Source: Mangrovimicrobium sediminis
GTDB taxonomy: Bacteria > Pseudomonadota > Gammaproteobacteria > Pseudomonadales > Halieaceae
Assembly: GCF_004745945.1 (NCBI RefSeq)
Contig: NZ_SRLE01000007.1
Span: forward strand, 372,001-436,000
Length of the DNA: 64,000 nt
Reading direction: 5' to 3'
The number at the start of each line of letters is the position of its first letter. The first letter of the stretch is position 1. Below, piece by piece: positions 19,106 to 28,717 of this stretch. The notes under the pieces are model-generated. The model was not told where the DNA came from. It ran no database searches and saw only the letters and a list, made by a program, of their open reading frames with translations. Both the position numbers and the translations under genes were made by a program.

Positions 19106-20905
19106 ATGAGCGACTGGCAGCTCTACCGGCGGCTGCTCGGTTACATCCTGCCCTACTGGTGGGTATTCGCGCTCAGCGTGTTCGGCTACCTGTTTTACTC
19201 CGCCGGCAACGTCCTGCTGGCGGACATGATGCAGTTCCTGCTCGACGGTATCGGCAATGCGGAAAACCCCGATGCCGGCCTGGTCTCGCGCCTCGCCTAC
19301 GACCTGTTCTACCAGCCCGGTGAAGACCGCCTGGCCTTCACCCGTACCGTGTTCCCCATCGCCATGGTGTTGCTGGCCTTCCTGCGCGCCATGGGCTATT
19401 TCATCGGCAACTACTTCATGAGCCGGGTGGCGCGGGACCTCATCCACCGCCTGCGCTGCGAGCTGTTCGACAAGATGCTCTCGGCGCCCAGCGCCTATTA
19501 CGACGCCCACAGCCAGGGTGCGCTGCTCTCGCGCATCACCTACAACGTGGAGCAGGTCTCCGGGGCGGTGACCAAGTCCCTGCGGGTGATCGTGCAGGAG
19601 GGGCTGACGGTGATCGGCCTGCTCGGCTACATGCTCTATCTGAACTGGCGCTTGTGCCTGGTGTTTCTCGCCGTGGCGCCGCTGCTGGCGCTGGTGGTGT
19701 CGGTGGTGGGCAAACATTTCCGCCGCTACAGCCGGCGTATTCAGGCGTCGATGGGCGACGTCACCCAGGTCTCCGGCGAGAGCATCGGCAACTACCGCGA
19801 GGTGCGCGTCTACGGCGGCCAGGAACAGCAGTCGAGCCGTTTCGCCACCGCCAGCGACTACAACCGCGCGCAGAGCCTGAAACTGGCGCTGCTCGACGGT
19901 CTCAGCACGCCGGTGGTGCAGACCCTGCTGGCCGCGACGCTCGCCGTGCTGGTGTGGCTGGCGCTGCGGCCGGACTGGCTGGCGGGCTTCTCCGGCGGCC
20001 TGCTGGTGGCGTTTCTCACCGCGGCGGGGCAGTTGAGCAAACCGATCCGCTCCCTGACCGGCGTGCAGGCCGAGATCCAGCGCGGGCTGGCGGCGGCGGA
20101 GGACATCTTCACCCAACTGGACATGGAGTCCGAGCGCGACACCGGCAGCTACAGCGTCGAGCGGGCCGCGGGCCGTATCGCCCTGAACGAGGTCGGGTTT
20201 GCCTATCCCGGCAACGACAGCGCGGTGCTGCACGACATCAACCTTGATATCGCCGCTGGCGAGACCGTCGCCCTGGTCGGCCGTTCGGGCAGCGGCAAGA
20301 GCACCCTGGTGCAGCTGATCATGCGTTTCTACGCGCCCAGCGCCGGCCGCATCGCACTGGACGGCGTACCCATCGAGGACTACCGCCTCGCCAACCTGCG
20401 CCAGCAGGTGGCCATGGTCTCGCAGCAGGTGAGCCTGTTCCACGACACGGTGTACAACAACATCGCCTACGGCAGCCTCGCCGAACGTCCCGCCGAGGCG
20501 GTGGAGCGCGCCGCCGAGGGCGCCTACGCCGCCGGGTTTATCGCCGAACTGCCGCAGGGTATGCAGACCAGGCTGGGCGATGACGGCGGCGGCCTGTCCG
20601 GCGGGCAGCGCCAGCGTATCGCCATTGCCCGGGCGCTGCTCAAGGATGCGCCGGTGATCATCTTCGACGAGGCGACCTCGGCGCTGGACAACGAGTCCGA
20701 GTACCGCATCCAGCAGTCGCTGGAGCAGATGGCCCGCGGCCGCACCACGATCATCATCGCCCACCGCCTGTCCACGGTGGAGCGCGCCGATCGCATCGTG
20801 GTCATGGATGCCGGGCGTATCGTCGCCATCGGTTCCCACGCGGAATTGCTGGCCCAGGGCGGGCTCTACGCCCAGTTGTACCAGCAGGAATTCGCCCCGG
20901 CATGA
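19106..20905 (+). CDS. msbA: Lipid A ABC exporter/flippase MsbA
   Basis: Half-transporter of 599 residues that flips lipid A-core across the inner membrane. A six-helix ABC exporter domain is followed by an ATPase domain with Walker A VGRSGSGKST, signature LSGGQRQRIAIARALL, Walker B VIIFDEATSALD and an H-loop His. I chose ATG 19106; a GTG at 19064 would add 14 basic residues. The MsbA call rests on similarity and on linkage to lpxK and kdsB. The ATGA junction with lpxK means tight coupling. Confidence 0.9.
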   Translation: MSDWQLYRRLLGYILPYWWVFALSVFGYLFYSAGNVLLADMMQFLLDGIGNAENPDAGLVSRLAYDLFYQPGEDRLAFTRTVFPIAMVLLAFLRAMGYFIGNYFMSRVARDLIHRLRCELFDKMLSAPSAYYDAHSQGALLSRITYNVEQVSGAVTKSLRVIVQEGLTVIGLLGYMLYLNWRLCLVFLAVAPLLALVVSVVGKHFRRYSRRIQASMGDVTQVSGESIGNYREVRVYGGQEQQSSRFATASDYNRAQSLKLALLDGLSTPVVQTLLAATLAVLVWLALRPDWLAGFSGGLLVAFLTAAGQLSKPIRSLTGVQAEIQRGLAAAEDIFTQLDMESERDTGSYSVERAAGRIALNEVGFAYPGNDSAVLHDINLDIAAGETVALVGRSGSGKSTLVQLIMRFYAPSAGRIALDGVPIEDYRLANLRQQVAMVSQQVSLFHDTVYNNIAYGSLAERPAEAVERAAEGAYAAGFIAELPQGMQTRLGDDGGGLSGGQRQRIAIARALLKDAPVIIFDEATSALDNESEYRIQQSLEQMARGRTTIIIAHRLSTVERADRIVVMDAGRIVAIGSHAELLAQGGLYAQLYQQEFAPA

Positions 20906-21888
20906 GCCGCCTGTCCGCTGCGCTGGAGCGGGCCTGGTACCGCGGCGCCGCGTGGTTGTGGCTGTTGCGGCCGCTGGAGGCCGTCTTCCGCCTGTTGGCG
21001 GCGCTACGTCGCCATCCCTACCGCGCGGGCTGGGCCAACGTGTACCGCGCCCCGTGCCCGGTGGTGGTGGTCGGCAATATCACGGTCGGCGGTACTGGCA
21101 AGACGCCGGTGGTGATCGCGCTGGTCGAGGCGTTGCAGGCGCGTGGCCTGCGGCCGGGCGTGGTGAGCCGCGGTTACGGCGTGCATGTGAAGGGCGCGCC
21201 CTTCGGGGTGGATGCCGGTACTGACGCGGCGTCCTGTGGTGACGAGGCCCTGCTCATTGCGCGCCGCAGCGGCGCGCCGATGGTGGTCCACCCTGACCGA
21301 TCCGCCGCAGTGCGTGCCCTGTTGGCCCAGCACCCGGTGGATGTGATCGTGGCCGACGACGGCCTGCAGCACTACGCGCTGGGCCGGGATTTTGAGATTG
21401 TCCTCATCGATGCCGTGCGCGGCCTGGGTAACGGTTTCTGCCTGCCCGCCGGCCCCCTGCGCGAACCTCCCGCGCGTCTGCGCAGCGTCGACCGTGTGTT
21501 GTACCGCGGCAGCGATGACAGCGAATCCGGCGTGCGCTACCAACCGCGGTCATGGGTCAACCTGCACACGCAGGAGTGCTTGCCACCGGACGCCTTTGCC
21601 GCTGGGGAGCCCGTGCTCGCCATCGCCGGCATCGGCCAGCCGGCGCAGTTCTTCGCCACCCTGGACACGTTGGGCGTGTGTTACACGCCGCAGGTGTTCC
21701 CGGATCACCATGCCTACACCGCGGCGGATTTCACCGCGCTGCCCGACAAGCCGATTCTCATGACGGAAAAAGACGCGGTAAAATGCGCCGCGTTTGCCGG
21801 CGCGCAGGCCTGGTACCTGCAGATCGACGCCCGGCTGCCGGAATCGCTGGTCGCGGAGGTCGCCGCGCTGGTGAGCAAGCCCACCTGA
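20902..21888 (+). CDS. lpxK: Tetraacyldisaccharide 4'-kinase LpxK
   Basis: Phosphorylates the 4' position of the lipid A disaccharide precursor at the inner membrane. 328 residues with an N-terminal hydrophobic anchor, the family P-loop variant [12 protein letters not shown] (residues 59-69) and the VSRGYG and [14 protein letters not shown] motifs. The ATG overlaps the msbA stop by four bases. In Pseudomonas a small Trm112-like gene sits between lpxK and kdsB; here only 12 bases separate them. Confidence 0.95.
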   Translation: MSRLSAALERAWYRGAAWLWLLRPLEAVFRLLAALRRHPYRAGWANVYRAPCPVVVVGNITVGGTGKTPVVIALVEALQARGLRPGVVSRGYGVHVKGAPFGVDAGTDAASCGDEALLIARRSGAPMVVHPDRSAAVRALLAQHPVDVIVADDGLQHYALGRDFEIVLIDAVRGLGNGFCLPAGPLREPPARLRSVDRVLYRGSDDSESGVRYQPRSWVNLHTQECLPPDAFAAGEPVLAIAGIGQPAQFFATLDTLGVCYTPQVFPDHHAYTAADFTALPDKPILMTEKDAVKCAAFAGAQAWYLQIDARLPESLVAEVAALVSKPT

Positions 21889-21900
21889 CAGGAACTGCGC

Positions 21901-22659
21901 ATGTCCTTCGCCGTTGTCATACCCGCCCGTTACGCCTCCACCCGCCTGCCGGGCAAGCCGCTGCTGGACATCGCCGGCAAGCCGATGATCCAGCGCGTGT
22001 GGGAGCAGGCCCGCGCCACCGGCGCCGAGCAGGTGATCGTCGCCACCGACGATGCGCGCATCGAGGAGGCCTGTCGCACCTTCGGCGCCGCGGTCTGCAT
22101 GACCGACCCGGCCCACCCCTCGGGCACCGACCGGCTGCAGGAAGTGGCTGCGAAACAGGGCTGGGGCGATGACCAGATCGTGGTCAACGTGCAGGGCGAC
22201 GAACCTTTGCTGCCGCCGGCACTCGTCGCGCAAGTGGCGGGCAATCTCGCTGCGCACCCGGCGGCGGCCATCGCCACCCTGTGCGAGCCGATTGCCGGCC
22301 GCGAGGAACTGGTCAACCCGAACGCGGTGAAAGTGGTGTTCGACGTCAACGGTATGGCGCTGTACTTCAGCCGCGCCACCGTGCCCTGGCCGCGCGACGC
22401 CTTCGCCGCGGGCGGGGAGGGTATGCCGGCGGGACAGTGGTTCCGCCACATCGGCATCTACGCGTATCGCGTGGGCTTTCTGCACCGCTTCGTCGGCTGG
22501 TCGCCGGCGCCGCTGGAGCAACTCGAACAACTGGAGCAGCTACGGGCGCTGTACCGTGGTGAGCGCATCCACGTCGCGCCCGCCTGTGAGCATGTGCCGC
22601 CCGGGGTGGACACGCAGGCGGACCTCGATGCGGTGCGCGCGCGCCTGCTCGCCGGTTGA
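21901..22659 (+). CDS. kdsB: 3-deoxy-manno-octulosonate cytidylyltransferase KdsB
   Basis: Activates KDO with CTP to CMP-KDO for LPS inner core assembly; cytosolic. 252 residues with the family start [19 protein letters not shown] and motifs [16 protein letters not shown] and GLYAYR-like [12 protein letters not shown]. The C-terminus has a short repeat, [12 protein letters not shown]. It is last in the lipid A operon and ends 5 bases before the convergent sulfatase stop. Confidence 0.95.
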   Translation: MSFAVVIPARYASTRLPGKPLLDIAGKPMIQRVWEQARATGAEQVIVATDDARIEEACRTFGAAVCMTDPAHPSGTDRLQEVAAKQGWGDDQIVVNVQGDEPLLPPALVAQVAGNLAAHPAAAIATLCEPIAGREELVNPNAVKVVFDVNGMALYFSRATVPWPRDAFAAGGEGMPAGQWFRHIGIYAYRVGFLHRFVGWSPAPLEQLEQLEQLRALYRGERIHVAPACEHVPPGVDTQADLDAVRARLLAG

Positions 22660-22664
22660 GCGCT

Positions 22665-24038
22665 TTACTGCTCGCTTTCGCGCGGTGGCCTGACGTAGTT
22701 GTCCGGCAGTGAGTCTACCCATGCCTGGAGCCTGACGCCCATCGCCTCGACCACTTCGGGGTGTTGTTCCGCCAGGTTCTCGGTCTCGCCGGGATCGGCT
22801 TCCAGGTCGTACAGGCGCGGCGGCCGATTGCGCCGGGTGTGGTAGTGCAGCTTCCAGCGCCCTTCGCGCATCGCCGCCAGCGAGGCGTTGCGGTTGACCC
22901 GCCAGAACAGCGGTTTACTGCGTTCCCGGCTCTCGCCACGCCAGATATCGGACACATCCTCGCCATCCAGCGGCTGCGGCAGCGCTTCCATGCCGGTGAT
23001 CGCCGCCAGTGTCGGCATCCAGTCGATGAAGGAGGTGACGTCGTCGCTGACCCGGCCTGCGGGCACGTGCCCCGGCCAGCGGATGATGAAGGGGACACGC
23101 ACGCCGCCCTCGTAGTAGTCGTGCTTGCCGCCGCGCAATACGCCGGCGTAGCCGAGGGTATTCGAGGTGGGCCACTCGCCGTATTTATTGCCTTCCACCG
23201 GGGCTGGTCCGTTGTCGCTGGAATAGACGACGATGCTGTGCTCCGCCAGCCCCAGTTCATCGAGCACCGCGAGCAGGCGGCCGACGTTGAGATCCAGGGA
23301 GTACACGTCCGCGAGGTAGGTGCGCATGGTGGCGTCGAGGTCGCAGCCGAAGCGCAGGCAGCGATCAAAGTTTTTCTGCATCGGTGCGGCGAACTGTTCG
23401 CGGTCGACTTTCAGATCGCTGAACTCGTCGATCAGCCGCTGCGGTGCGCGCACCTGGCGGTGGGTGCTGCGACCCCAGATGTTGACGTAGAAGGGGCGCT
23501 CGGCGTTTTCGCGAATGAAGTCGATAGCGGCGTCGAACAGGTCGTCGTCGCGCCCGTGTTCCCCGGCCTTGATGCCGGGTATTTCCTTCACGCGGTGGAT
23601 ACCGTAGGTGCCATCCACCTGGGTGGCGCTCGGGCCGAGGTTCCACTTGCCGAAGTGGCCGTTGGTATAGCCCCGTTCGGCCAGCAGATCGGTAATGGTG
23701 GTCTGGCCACTGAAACCCAGGCGAGCCACGCTCTGCGAGATTCGCGCGGGGAACAGGCCGCCCATCAGGCCTGCCCGACTCGGGCCGCAGGTCACCCCGG
23801 TGACGTAGTGCTGGGTGAAGCGTGTGCCCTGGGCGGCGAGGGCGTCCAGGGACGGGGTTTTCGCGTAGGGGTGGCCGTAGCTGTGCAGGTCTGCGTAGCC
23901 GATGTCGTCGGACAGTATGAGGATGATGTTGGGTAGTCGGTCTGCGCTGTCGGCCGCTTTGGCGGCCTGCGCGGCGGTAGTCCCGAGCATAAAGACCAGG
24001 GAAAGCAACAGCGATACGCGCTGGAGGTTCAATTCCAT
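22665..24038 (-). CDS. Secreted type I sulfatase
   Basis: Hydrolyses sulfate esters, probably of a sulfated sugar or lipid, in the periplasm or outside. 457 residues: a signal peptide (cleavage near AQA-A, residues 22-26), metal-binding Asp44-Asp45 in ILSDDIGY, and the formylglycine motif CGPSR with Cys84 inside HYVTGVTCGPSRAG. The Cys-type motif needs a formylglycine-generating enzyme, and none is in the window. It runs against the conserved kdsB-ptpA block, so it looks like an insertion. Substrate cannot be read from the sequence. Confidence 0.9.
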   Translation of the reverse strand: MELNLQRVSLLLSLVFMLGTTAAQAAKAADSADRLPNIILILSDDIGYADLHSYGHPYAKTPSLDALAAQGTRFTQHYVTGVTCGPSRAGLMGGLFPARISQSVARLGFSGQTTITDLLAERGYTNGHFGKWNLGPSATQVDGTYGIHRVKEIPGIKAGEHGRDDDLFDAAIDFIRENAERPFYVNIWGRSTHRQVRAPQRLIDEFSDLKVDREQFAAPMQKNFDRCLRFGCDLDATMRTYLADVYSLDLNVGRLLAVLDELGLAEHSIVVYSSDNGPAPVEGNKYGEWPTSNTLGYAGVLRGGKHDYYEGGVRVPFIIRWPGHVPAGRVSDDVTSFIDWMPTLAAITGMEALPQPLDGEDVSDIWRGESRERSKPLFWRVNRNASLAAMREGRWKLHYHTRRNRPPRLYDLEADPGETENLAEQHPEVVEAMGVRLQAWVDSLPDNYVRPPRESEQ

Positions 24039-24229
24039 TGGGTTTGACGTTCCAGTCGTTGAGTTGCTGCCGAATTATGCAGTACTCGACCCTGGTGTGC
24101 ATCCCGCGATGCGGGTATTGCCCCGGCCGCTGGCCAGTGTGAGGGCGATTGACAGAAGCGCCCCATTTGCAGCACCGACCGGCGGCGTGGACAATACCCG
24201 GTCGCCATCATTCAAGGATCTGCGCCCAC

Positions 24230-24721
24230 ATGCCATCTGAACCCACCCGCGTCCTGTTCGTCTGCCTGGGCAATATCTGCCGCTCTCCCACCGCGCACGG
24301 CGTCTTCGAGACCCTGGTGAAGTCACGCGGGCTGGAACAGCGCATCACGGTAGATTCCTGCGGTACCGGCGGCTGGCACGTGGGCCAGCCGCCGGACAAA
24401 CGCGCCGCCAGCGCCGCGGCACAGCGCGGCTACGCCCTGGAGCACCTGCGCGCACGGCGCTTCGCCGCCGAGGACTTCGACAGCTTCGACTACATCCTGG
24501 CCATGGACTGGCAGAACCTGAGCGACCTGCAGAACATGTGTCCCAAGGATTTCCCCGGCCATCTGGGCCTGTTCCTGCAGTTCGCGCCCGAGCTCAAGCG
24601 CGATGAAGTGCCGGACCCGTTCTACGGCGGCGAGGACGGCTTCACCGCGGTACTGGACCTGGTGGAAGCGGCCAGCGAGGGCCTGCTGCGGGAGATCGCG
24701 GGTGCAGATACGACGCGCTGA
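24230..24721 (+). CDS. Low-molecular-weight protein tyrosine phosphatase
   Basis: Cytosolic LMW-PTP of 163 residues. The P-loop VCLGNICRS (C-x5-R-S) lies near residue 15 and the general acid Asp is in VPDPFYGG. ATG 24230 follows AAGGATC. Its last 20 bases overlap the GTG start of murB. Pseudomonas has a ptpA gene in the same place. The sequence cannot tell whether it serves a tyrosine kinase of polysaccharide export. Confidence 0.92.
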   Translation: MPSEPTRVLFVCLGNICRSPTAHGVFETLVKSRGLEQRITVDSCGTGGWHVGQPPDKRAASAAAQRGYALEHLRARRFAAEDFDSFDYILAMDWQNLSDLQNMCPKDFPGHLGLFLQFAPELKRDEVPDPFYGGEDGFTAVLDLVEAASEGLLREIAGADTTR

Positions 24722-25730
24722 GTCCCTGCGCAGCCGCAATACCCTGGGGATCGACGCCAGCGCCGCGGCCTATGCCGAGGTGGCGACATCCCAGGAACTG
24801 GGCAGCGCGCTGGATGTTGCACGCGCCGAGGGGCTGTCGGTGTTGCCGCTGGGGGAGGGCAGCAACATCGTGCTCGCGGGACCTGTCCCGGCGCTCGTGC
24901 TGCGCCAACTGAGGGCGGACACCGAGGTTATCGCCACCGCGGACGACGATGTAGTGCTGCGCGTCAGCGCCGGCCACGACTGGCACGCCCTGGTGGCCTC
25001 CTCCCTGGAGCGCGGCCTCTACGGCCTGGAGAACCTGGCCCTGATTCCCGGCACCGTCGGCGCGGCGCCGATCCAGAATATCGGCGCTTATGGGGTCGAG
25101 TTCGCCCAGTTCGCCGTCGCCGTGCACGCGGTGGAGGCCGCCACCGGCACGCCCCTGGAACTCTCCGCCCAGGAGTGCCAGTTCGCCTATCGCGACAGCA
25201 TCTTCAAGGGTGAACTGTGCGACCGCGTGGTGATCACCGCGGTGGACCTGCGTTTGTCCACGCGCCCGCACCCGGAGTACAGCTACCCGGCGCTGGCGGT
25301 GGAGTTCAGCGCCCGCGGCGTGCCGCCGCCGCAGCCGCGCAACATCTTCGACGCGGTGGTCAACCTGCGCCGGCACAAGCTGCCGGACCCGGCGGAAGAA
25401 CCCAACTGCGGCAGCTTCTTCAAGAACCCCATCGTCGCCCCGGAAAAGGCCGCGGAGCTGGTGGGCGAGTACCCGGGCCTGCCCCAGTACCTGCAGGCGG
25501 ACGGCCGCATCAAGCTGGCCGCGGCCTGGCTGATCGAGCGCGCGGGCTGGAAGGGCGAGCGACGCGGGCCGGTGGGCATCCACCCCGGGCACGCTCTGGT
25601 GCTGGTCAACTACGGCGGCGGCAGCGGGGCCGACGTGTTGCACCTGGCCGATGCCGTGGTGGAATCCGTTCACGCAAAATTCGGCGTCACCCTGGAGATG
25701 GAACCGCGCGTGTATGGCGGTGCGGCATGA
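24702..25730 (+). CDS. murB: UDP-N-acetylenolpyruvoylglucosamine reductase MurB
   Basis: FAD enzyme reducing UDP-GlcNAc-enolpyruvate to UDP-MurNAc in peptidoglycan synthesis. 342 residues: FAD-binding LPLGEGSNIVLAG, GLENLALIPGTVGAAPIQN, the type I insertion with YRDSIFK, and the catalytic Ser in NCGSFFKNP. I chose GTG 24702, which starts inside ptpA; an alternative would lose N-terminal residues conserved in length with E. coli MurB. Its ATGA junction with uvrC shows coupling. Confidence 0.95.
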   Translation: MQIRRAESLRSRNTLGIDASAAAYAEVATSQELGSALDVARAEGLSVLPLGEGSNIVLAGPVPALVLRQLRADTEVIATADDDVVLRVSAGHDWHALVASSLERGLYGLENLALIPGTVGAAPIQNIGAYGVEFAQFAVAVHAVEAATGTPLELSAQECQFAYRDSIFKGELCDRVVITAVDLRLSTRPHPEYSYPALAVEFSARGVPPPQPRNIFDAVVNLRRHKLPDPAEEPNCGSFFKNPIVAPEKAAELVGEYPGLPQYLQADGRIKLAAAWLIERAGWKGERRGPVGIHPGHALVLVNYGGGSGADVLHLADAVVESVHAKFGVTLEMEPRVYGGAA

Positions 25731-27577
25731 GCGCGATGGAAGCGGGCTTCGACCACAAGGCCTTTCTCAAGAACCTGACCACGCGCCCCGGCGTGTACCA
25801 GATGTACGACGCCGAGGGCAAACTGCTCTACGTGGGCAAGGCGCGCAACCTGAAGAACCGCGTGGGCAGTTACTTCCGCGCCAGCGGCCTGGCGGAGAAG
25901 ACCATGGCCCTCGTCGCACGCATCGCCGACATCCAGGTCACCGTGACCACCACGGAAGTGGACGCGCTGCTGCTCGAGCACAACCTGATCAAGAGCCACA
26001 AGCCGCCTTACAACATCCTGCTCAAGGACGACAAGTCCTACCCGTACATCTACGTCTCCGCCGACGAGTACCCGCGCATCTCCCTGCACCGCGGCGCCCA
26101 GCGTGGCAAGGGGCGTTACTTCGGTCCCTACCCGAGCGCCGGCGCCGTGCGTGAATCCCTGCACTTCCTGCAGAAGGTGTTCAAGGTGCGCCAGTGCGAG
26201 AACAGCTATTTCAACAACCGCTCGCGGCCCTGCCTGCAGCACCAGATCGAGCGCTGCACCGCGCCCTGCGTCGGCCTGGTAAGCGACGTGGAATACGCGG
26301 AACAGGTGGAGAACACGCGGCTGTTCCTGGCCGGCAAGTCGCAGGAACTGCTGGTGCGGCTGGCCGACGACATGGAGGCCGCCGCAGCGGAACTGGAGTT
26401 CGAGAAAGCGGCGCACTATCGCGACCAGATCAGCCAGCTGCAGCAGGTGCAGGCCAGCCAGGGGATCGAGGGCGTGCAGGGTGACCTGGACATCCTCGCA
26501 GCCGCGGTGGACGCCGGGCGCGCCTGCGTGCAGGTGCTGTTCGTGCGCGCCGCCCGGGTGCTGGGCAGCAAGACCTACTACCCGCCGCTGAAACTGGCGG
26601 AGAGCCCGGCGGAAGTGCTGGCGGCGTTCATCCCGCAGTTCTACCTGGGCGGCGCGCGCCCGGTGCCGGCGGAGGTGATCGTCAACGAGGCGCCGGAGGA
26701 TGCCGACACCCTGGCCGAAGCGCTCGGCGTGCACGCCGGGCGCAAGGTGCGCCTGGGCAGCCGGGTGCGCGACGCCCGCGCGCGCTGGTTGCGCCTGGCG
26801 CTGCAGACCGCGCAGACCAACCTGCAGGCGCATCTGGCCGGGCGCGAGACGGTGGCGGGGCGGTTGGAAGCCCTGCGCGACGTCCTGCGCCTGCCGGAAA
26901 CCCCCGCGCGGCTGGAGTGTTTCGATATCAGCCACAGCAGCGGCGAGGCCACCGTCGCCTCCTGCGTGGTGTTCGACGAGAACGGCCCGCGCAAGGCCGA
27001 CTACCGCAAGTTCAATATCGAGGGGATTACGCCGGGCGACGACTACGCCGCCATGCAGCAGGCTTTGTCTCGACGCTTCCGCCGGCTGAAGTCCGGAGAG
27101 GGGCAGCAGCCCGATATCCTGCTGATCGACGGCGGCAAGGGCCAGGTGGCGCAGGCCATGGGTGTGCTCGAGGAACTGGATATTCCCGGCATCCTGGTCA
27201 TCGGCGTGGCCAAGGGCGTGACCCGCAAGGCCGGCTTCGAGACCCTGGTCGACGGTGCCAGCGGCCGCGAAAGCCAGCTGCCCGGCGACAGCCCGGCCCT
27301 GCACCTGATCCAGCAGGTGCGCGACGAGGCCCACCGCTTCGCCATTACCGGCCACCGCGCGCGCCGCGCCAAGGCGCGCCAGCGCTCGCTGCTGGAAGAC
27401 ATTCCCGGGGTGGGCGCCAAGCGCCGCCGTGAACTGCTGCGCCACTTCGGCTCGGCGGACCGGGTGATGAACGCCAGCGTGGAAGAACTGAAGAAAATTT
27501 CCGGCATCAGTGCCACAATGGCAGGGCAGATATACGACTATCTGCACGCCACGGGAGAAGCGGGAGACAAGACGTAG
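25727..27577 (+). CDS. uvrC: UvrABC excinuclease subunit C
   Basis: Makes both incisions around DNA lesions in nucleotide excision repair. 616 residues in the usual order: GIY-YIG nuclease (TTRPGVYQMYDAEGKLLYVGKA), Cys-rich linker (CLQHQIERCTAPC), UVR motif near residue 210, RNase H-like nuclease (CFDISHSSGE, LLIDGGKGQ) and tandem HhH (DIPGVGAKRRRELLRHFGS). ATG overlaps the murB stop by four bases. In Pseudomonas uvrC-pgsA stands elsewhere, so its joining to murB is a rearrangement. Confidence 0.97.
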   Translation: MSAMEAGFDHKAFLKNLTTRPGVYQMYDAEGKLLYVGKARNLKNRVGSYFRASGLAEKTMALVARIADIQVTVTTTEVDALLLEHNLIKSHKPPYNILLKDDKSYPYIYVSADEYPRISLHRGAQRGKGRYFGPYPSAGAVRESLHFLQKVFKVRQCENSYFNNRSRPCLQHQIERCTAPCVGLVSDVEYAEQVENTRLFLAGKSQELLVRLADDMEAAAAELEFEKAAHYRDQISQLQQVQASQGIEGVQGDLDILAAAVDAGRACVQVLFVRAARVLGSKTYYPPLKLAESPAEVLAAFIPQFYLGGARPVPAEVIVNEAPEDADTLAEALGVHAGRKVRLGSRVRDARARWLRLALQTAQTNLQAHLAGRETVAGRLEALRDVLRLPETPARLECFDISHSSGEATVASCVVFDENGPRKADYRKFNIEGITPGDDYAAMQQALSRRFRRLKSGEGQQPDILLIDGGKGQVAQAMGVLEELDIPGILVIGVAKGVTRKAGFETLVDGASGRESQLPGDSPALHLIQQVRDEAHRFAITGHRARRAKARQRSLLEDIPGVGAKRRRELLRHFGSADRVMNASVEELKKISGISATMAGQIYDYLHATGEAGDKT

Positions 27578-28149
27578 TGAGGCTGAATATCCCCAATGCG
27601 CTGACCATGATGCGCATCTTCCTCATTCCGGTGCTGGTGCTGGTGTTCTACCTGCCATTCCACAAGCACTTGATGGTCGCCGCCGTGATCTTCGCCGTTG
27701 CCGCCATCACCGACTGGCTGGACGGCTACCTGGCGCGCCGCTTGGGCCAGACCAGCGCCTTCGGCGCCTTCCTCGACCCGGTGGCGGACAAGCTCATGGT
27801 CGCCGTCGCCCTGGTGTTGCTGGTGGAGCGCCACAATACACCGCTGTTCAGCCTGGCCGCCTGCGTGATCATCGGCCGCGAGATCGTTATTTCCGCCCTG
27901 CGCGAGTGGATGGCGGAACTGGGCGAGCGTACCTCGGTGGCCGTCTCGTACATCGGCAAGGTGAAAACCGCCTTCCAGATGGTCGCTATCACCGGCCTGC
28001 TGGCCATCGACCCGCGCATCCACGAGAGCTGGCTGCTGGCCCTGTGTTACGTGGTGCTGTACATCGCGGCGGCGCTCACCCTGTGGTCCATGGTGATCTA
28101 CCTGAAAGCCGCCTGGGCGGTCATCCGCGAACGGGATAAACCTTTTTGA
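27577..28149 (+). CDS. pgsA: CDP-diacylglycerol-glycerol-3-phosphate 3-phosphatidyltransferase
   Basis: Membrane enzyme forming phosphatidylglycerol phosphate from CDP-diacylglycerol and glycerol 3-phosphate. 190 residues with four or five helices and the CDP-alcohol phosphotransferase signature complete: D-G-x2-A-R-x8-G-x3-D-x3-D in DGYLARRLGQ and AFLDPVADK. The GTG start shares its first base with the uvrC stop. The uvrC-pgsA-tRNA-Gly-tRNA-Cys order is widespread in gammaproteobacteria. Confidence 0.95.
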   Translation: MRLNIPNALTMMRIFLIPVLVLVFYLPFHKHLMVAAVIFAVAAITDWLDGYLARRLGQTSAFGAFLDPVADKLMVAVALVLLVERHNTPLFSLAACVIIGREIVISALREWMAELGERTSVAVSYIGKVKTAFQMVAITGLLAIDPRIHESWLLALCYVVLYIAAALTLWSMVIYLKAAWAVIRERDKPF

Positions 28150-28183
28150 TTCAGCCGCTTGGGGAAATATTTTGCGATAGCTG

Positions 28184-28211
28184 TTGACAGCGATAGCCGG
28201 GTGAATACAAT
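28184..28211 (+). promoter_or_regulatory. Strong sigma70 promoter of the tRNA operon
   Basis: Consensus TTGACA (28184-28189), a 16-base spacer and TACAAT (28206-28211), upstream of tRNA-Gly and tRNA-Cys. It is the best promoter match I see in the window. Confidence 0.85.
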
Positions 28212-28215
28212 AGCC

Positions 28216-28244
28216 ACCTCTCGAGCTTGCACCAACCTCTCGAG
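28216..28244. repeat. 10-bp direct repeat in the tRNA leader
   Basis: ACCTCTCGAG occurs at 28216-28225 and again at 28235-28244, between promoter and tRNA-Gly. The CTCGAG palindrome in each copy would let the leader RNA fold, perhaps as a processing site. Confidence 0.5.
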
Positions 28245-28273
28245 GCGATAAGAAAGACGTTTCAAACTCCCAA

Positions 28274-28349
28274 GCGGGAATAGCTCAGTTGGTAGAGCGC
28301 AACCTTGCCAAGGTTGAGGTCGCCGGTTCGAACCCGGTTTCCCGCTCCA
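28274..28349 (+). tRNA. tRNA-Gly(GCC)
   Basis: 76 bases including encoded CCA. Acceptor GCGGGAA pairs with TTCCCGC, the anticodon GCC is at 28307-28309 in loop TTGCCAA, and the T-arm GGTTCGAACCC is standard. It is first of two tRNAs behind the strong promoter. Confidence 0.97.
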
Positions 28350-28379
28350 ATTTCCAGGACTGATTTCCAGTCATTCCCC

Positions 28380-28453
28380 GGCTCGGTGGCAGAGTGGTCA
28401 TGCAGCGGACTGCAACTCCGTGTACGCCGGTTCGATTCCGACCCGAGCCTCCA
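28380..28453 (+). tRNA. tRNA-Cys(GCA)
   Basis: 74 bases including CCA. Acceptor GGCTCGG pairs with CCGAGCC and the anticodon GCA is at 28412-28414 in loop CTGCAAC. It follows tRNA-Gly after 30 bases, presumably on the same transcript. Confidence 0.97.
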
Positions 28454-28535
28454 TCTTCCCCCGATCACCGCATAACCCCCAGGCGTGTCGGCTGACGGCA
28501 ACCCGGATTTTACTACGCACATTTTCTACGTCGCG

Positions 28536-28559
28536 AACGAGCTAGTTCTCGTTATTTTT
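28536..28559 (+). terminator. Probable intrinsic terminator of the tRNA operon
   Basis: AACGAG (28536-28541) pairs with CTCGTT (28548-28553) around CTAGTT and is followed by ATTTTT. The 83 bases between tRNA-Cys and this hairpin hold no third tRNA. Confidence 0.6.
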
Positions 28560-28717
28560 CTGCCCCTACGTCCACCACCCATCCGAGTCATTGCAAGGTT
28601 TTGCACGTCAGGTAAATTGCTTTGAACCAGCCATCTGACACGTTCAGACGCGGCCCCGTGGCGGCCAGCGTCGCGGTTGGTCCTTGTCGATTGTCGGTAG
28701 TAACAGGAGCAGTAAGC

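Noticed and set aside
19034-20839. 601-codon minus-strand frame over msbA
   Set aside because: Antisense to an ABC exporter with all nucleotide-binding motifs.
25670-27547. 625-codon minus-strand frame over uvrC
   Set aside because: Antisense to a complete UvrC with all domains in order.
28262-28522. 86-codon minus-strand frame over the two tRNAs
   Set aside because: Antisense to tRNA-Gly and tRNA-Cys; such frames are a known mis-annotation.
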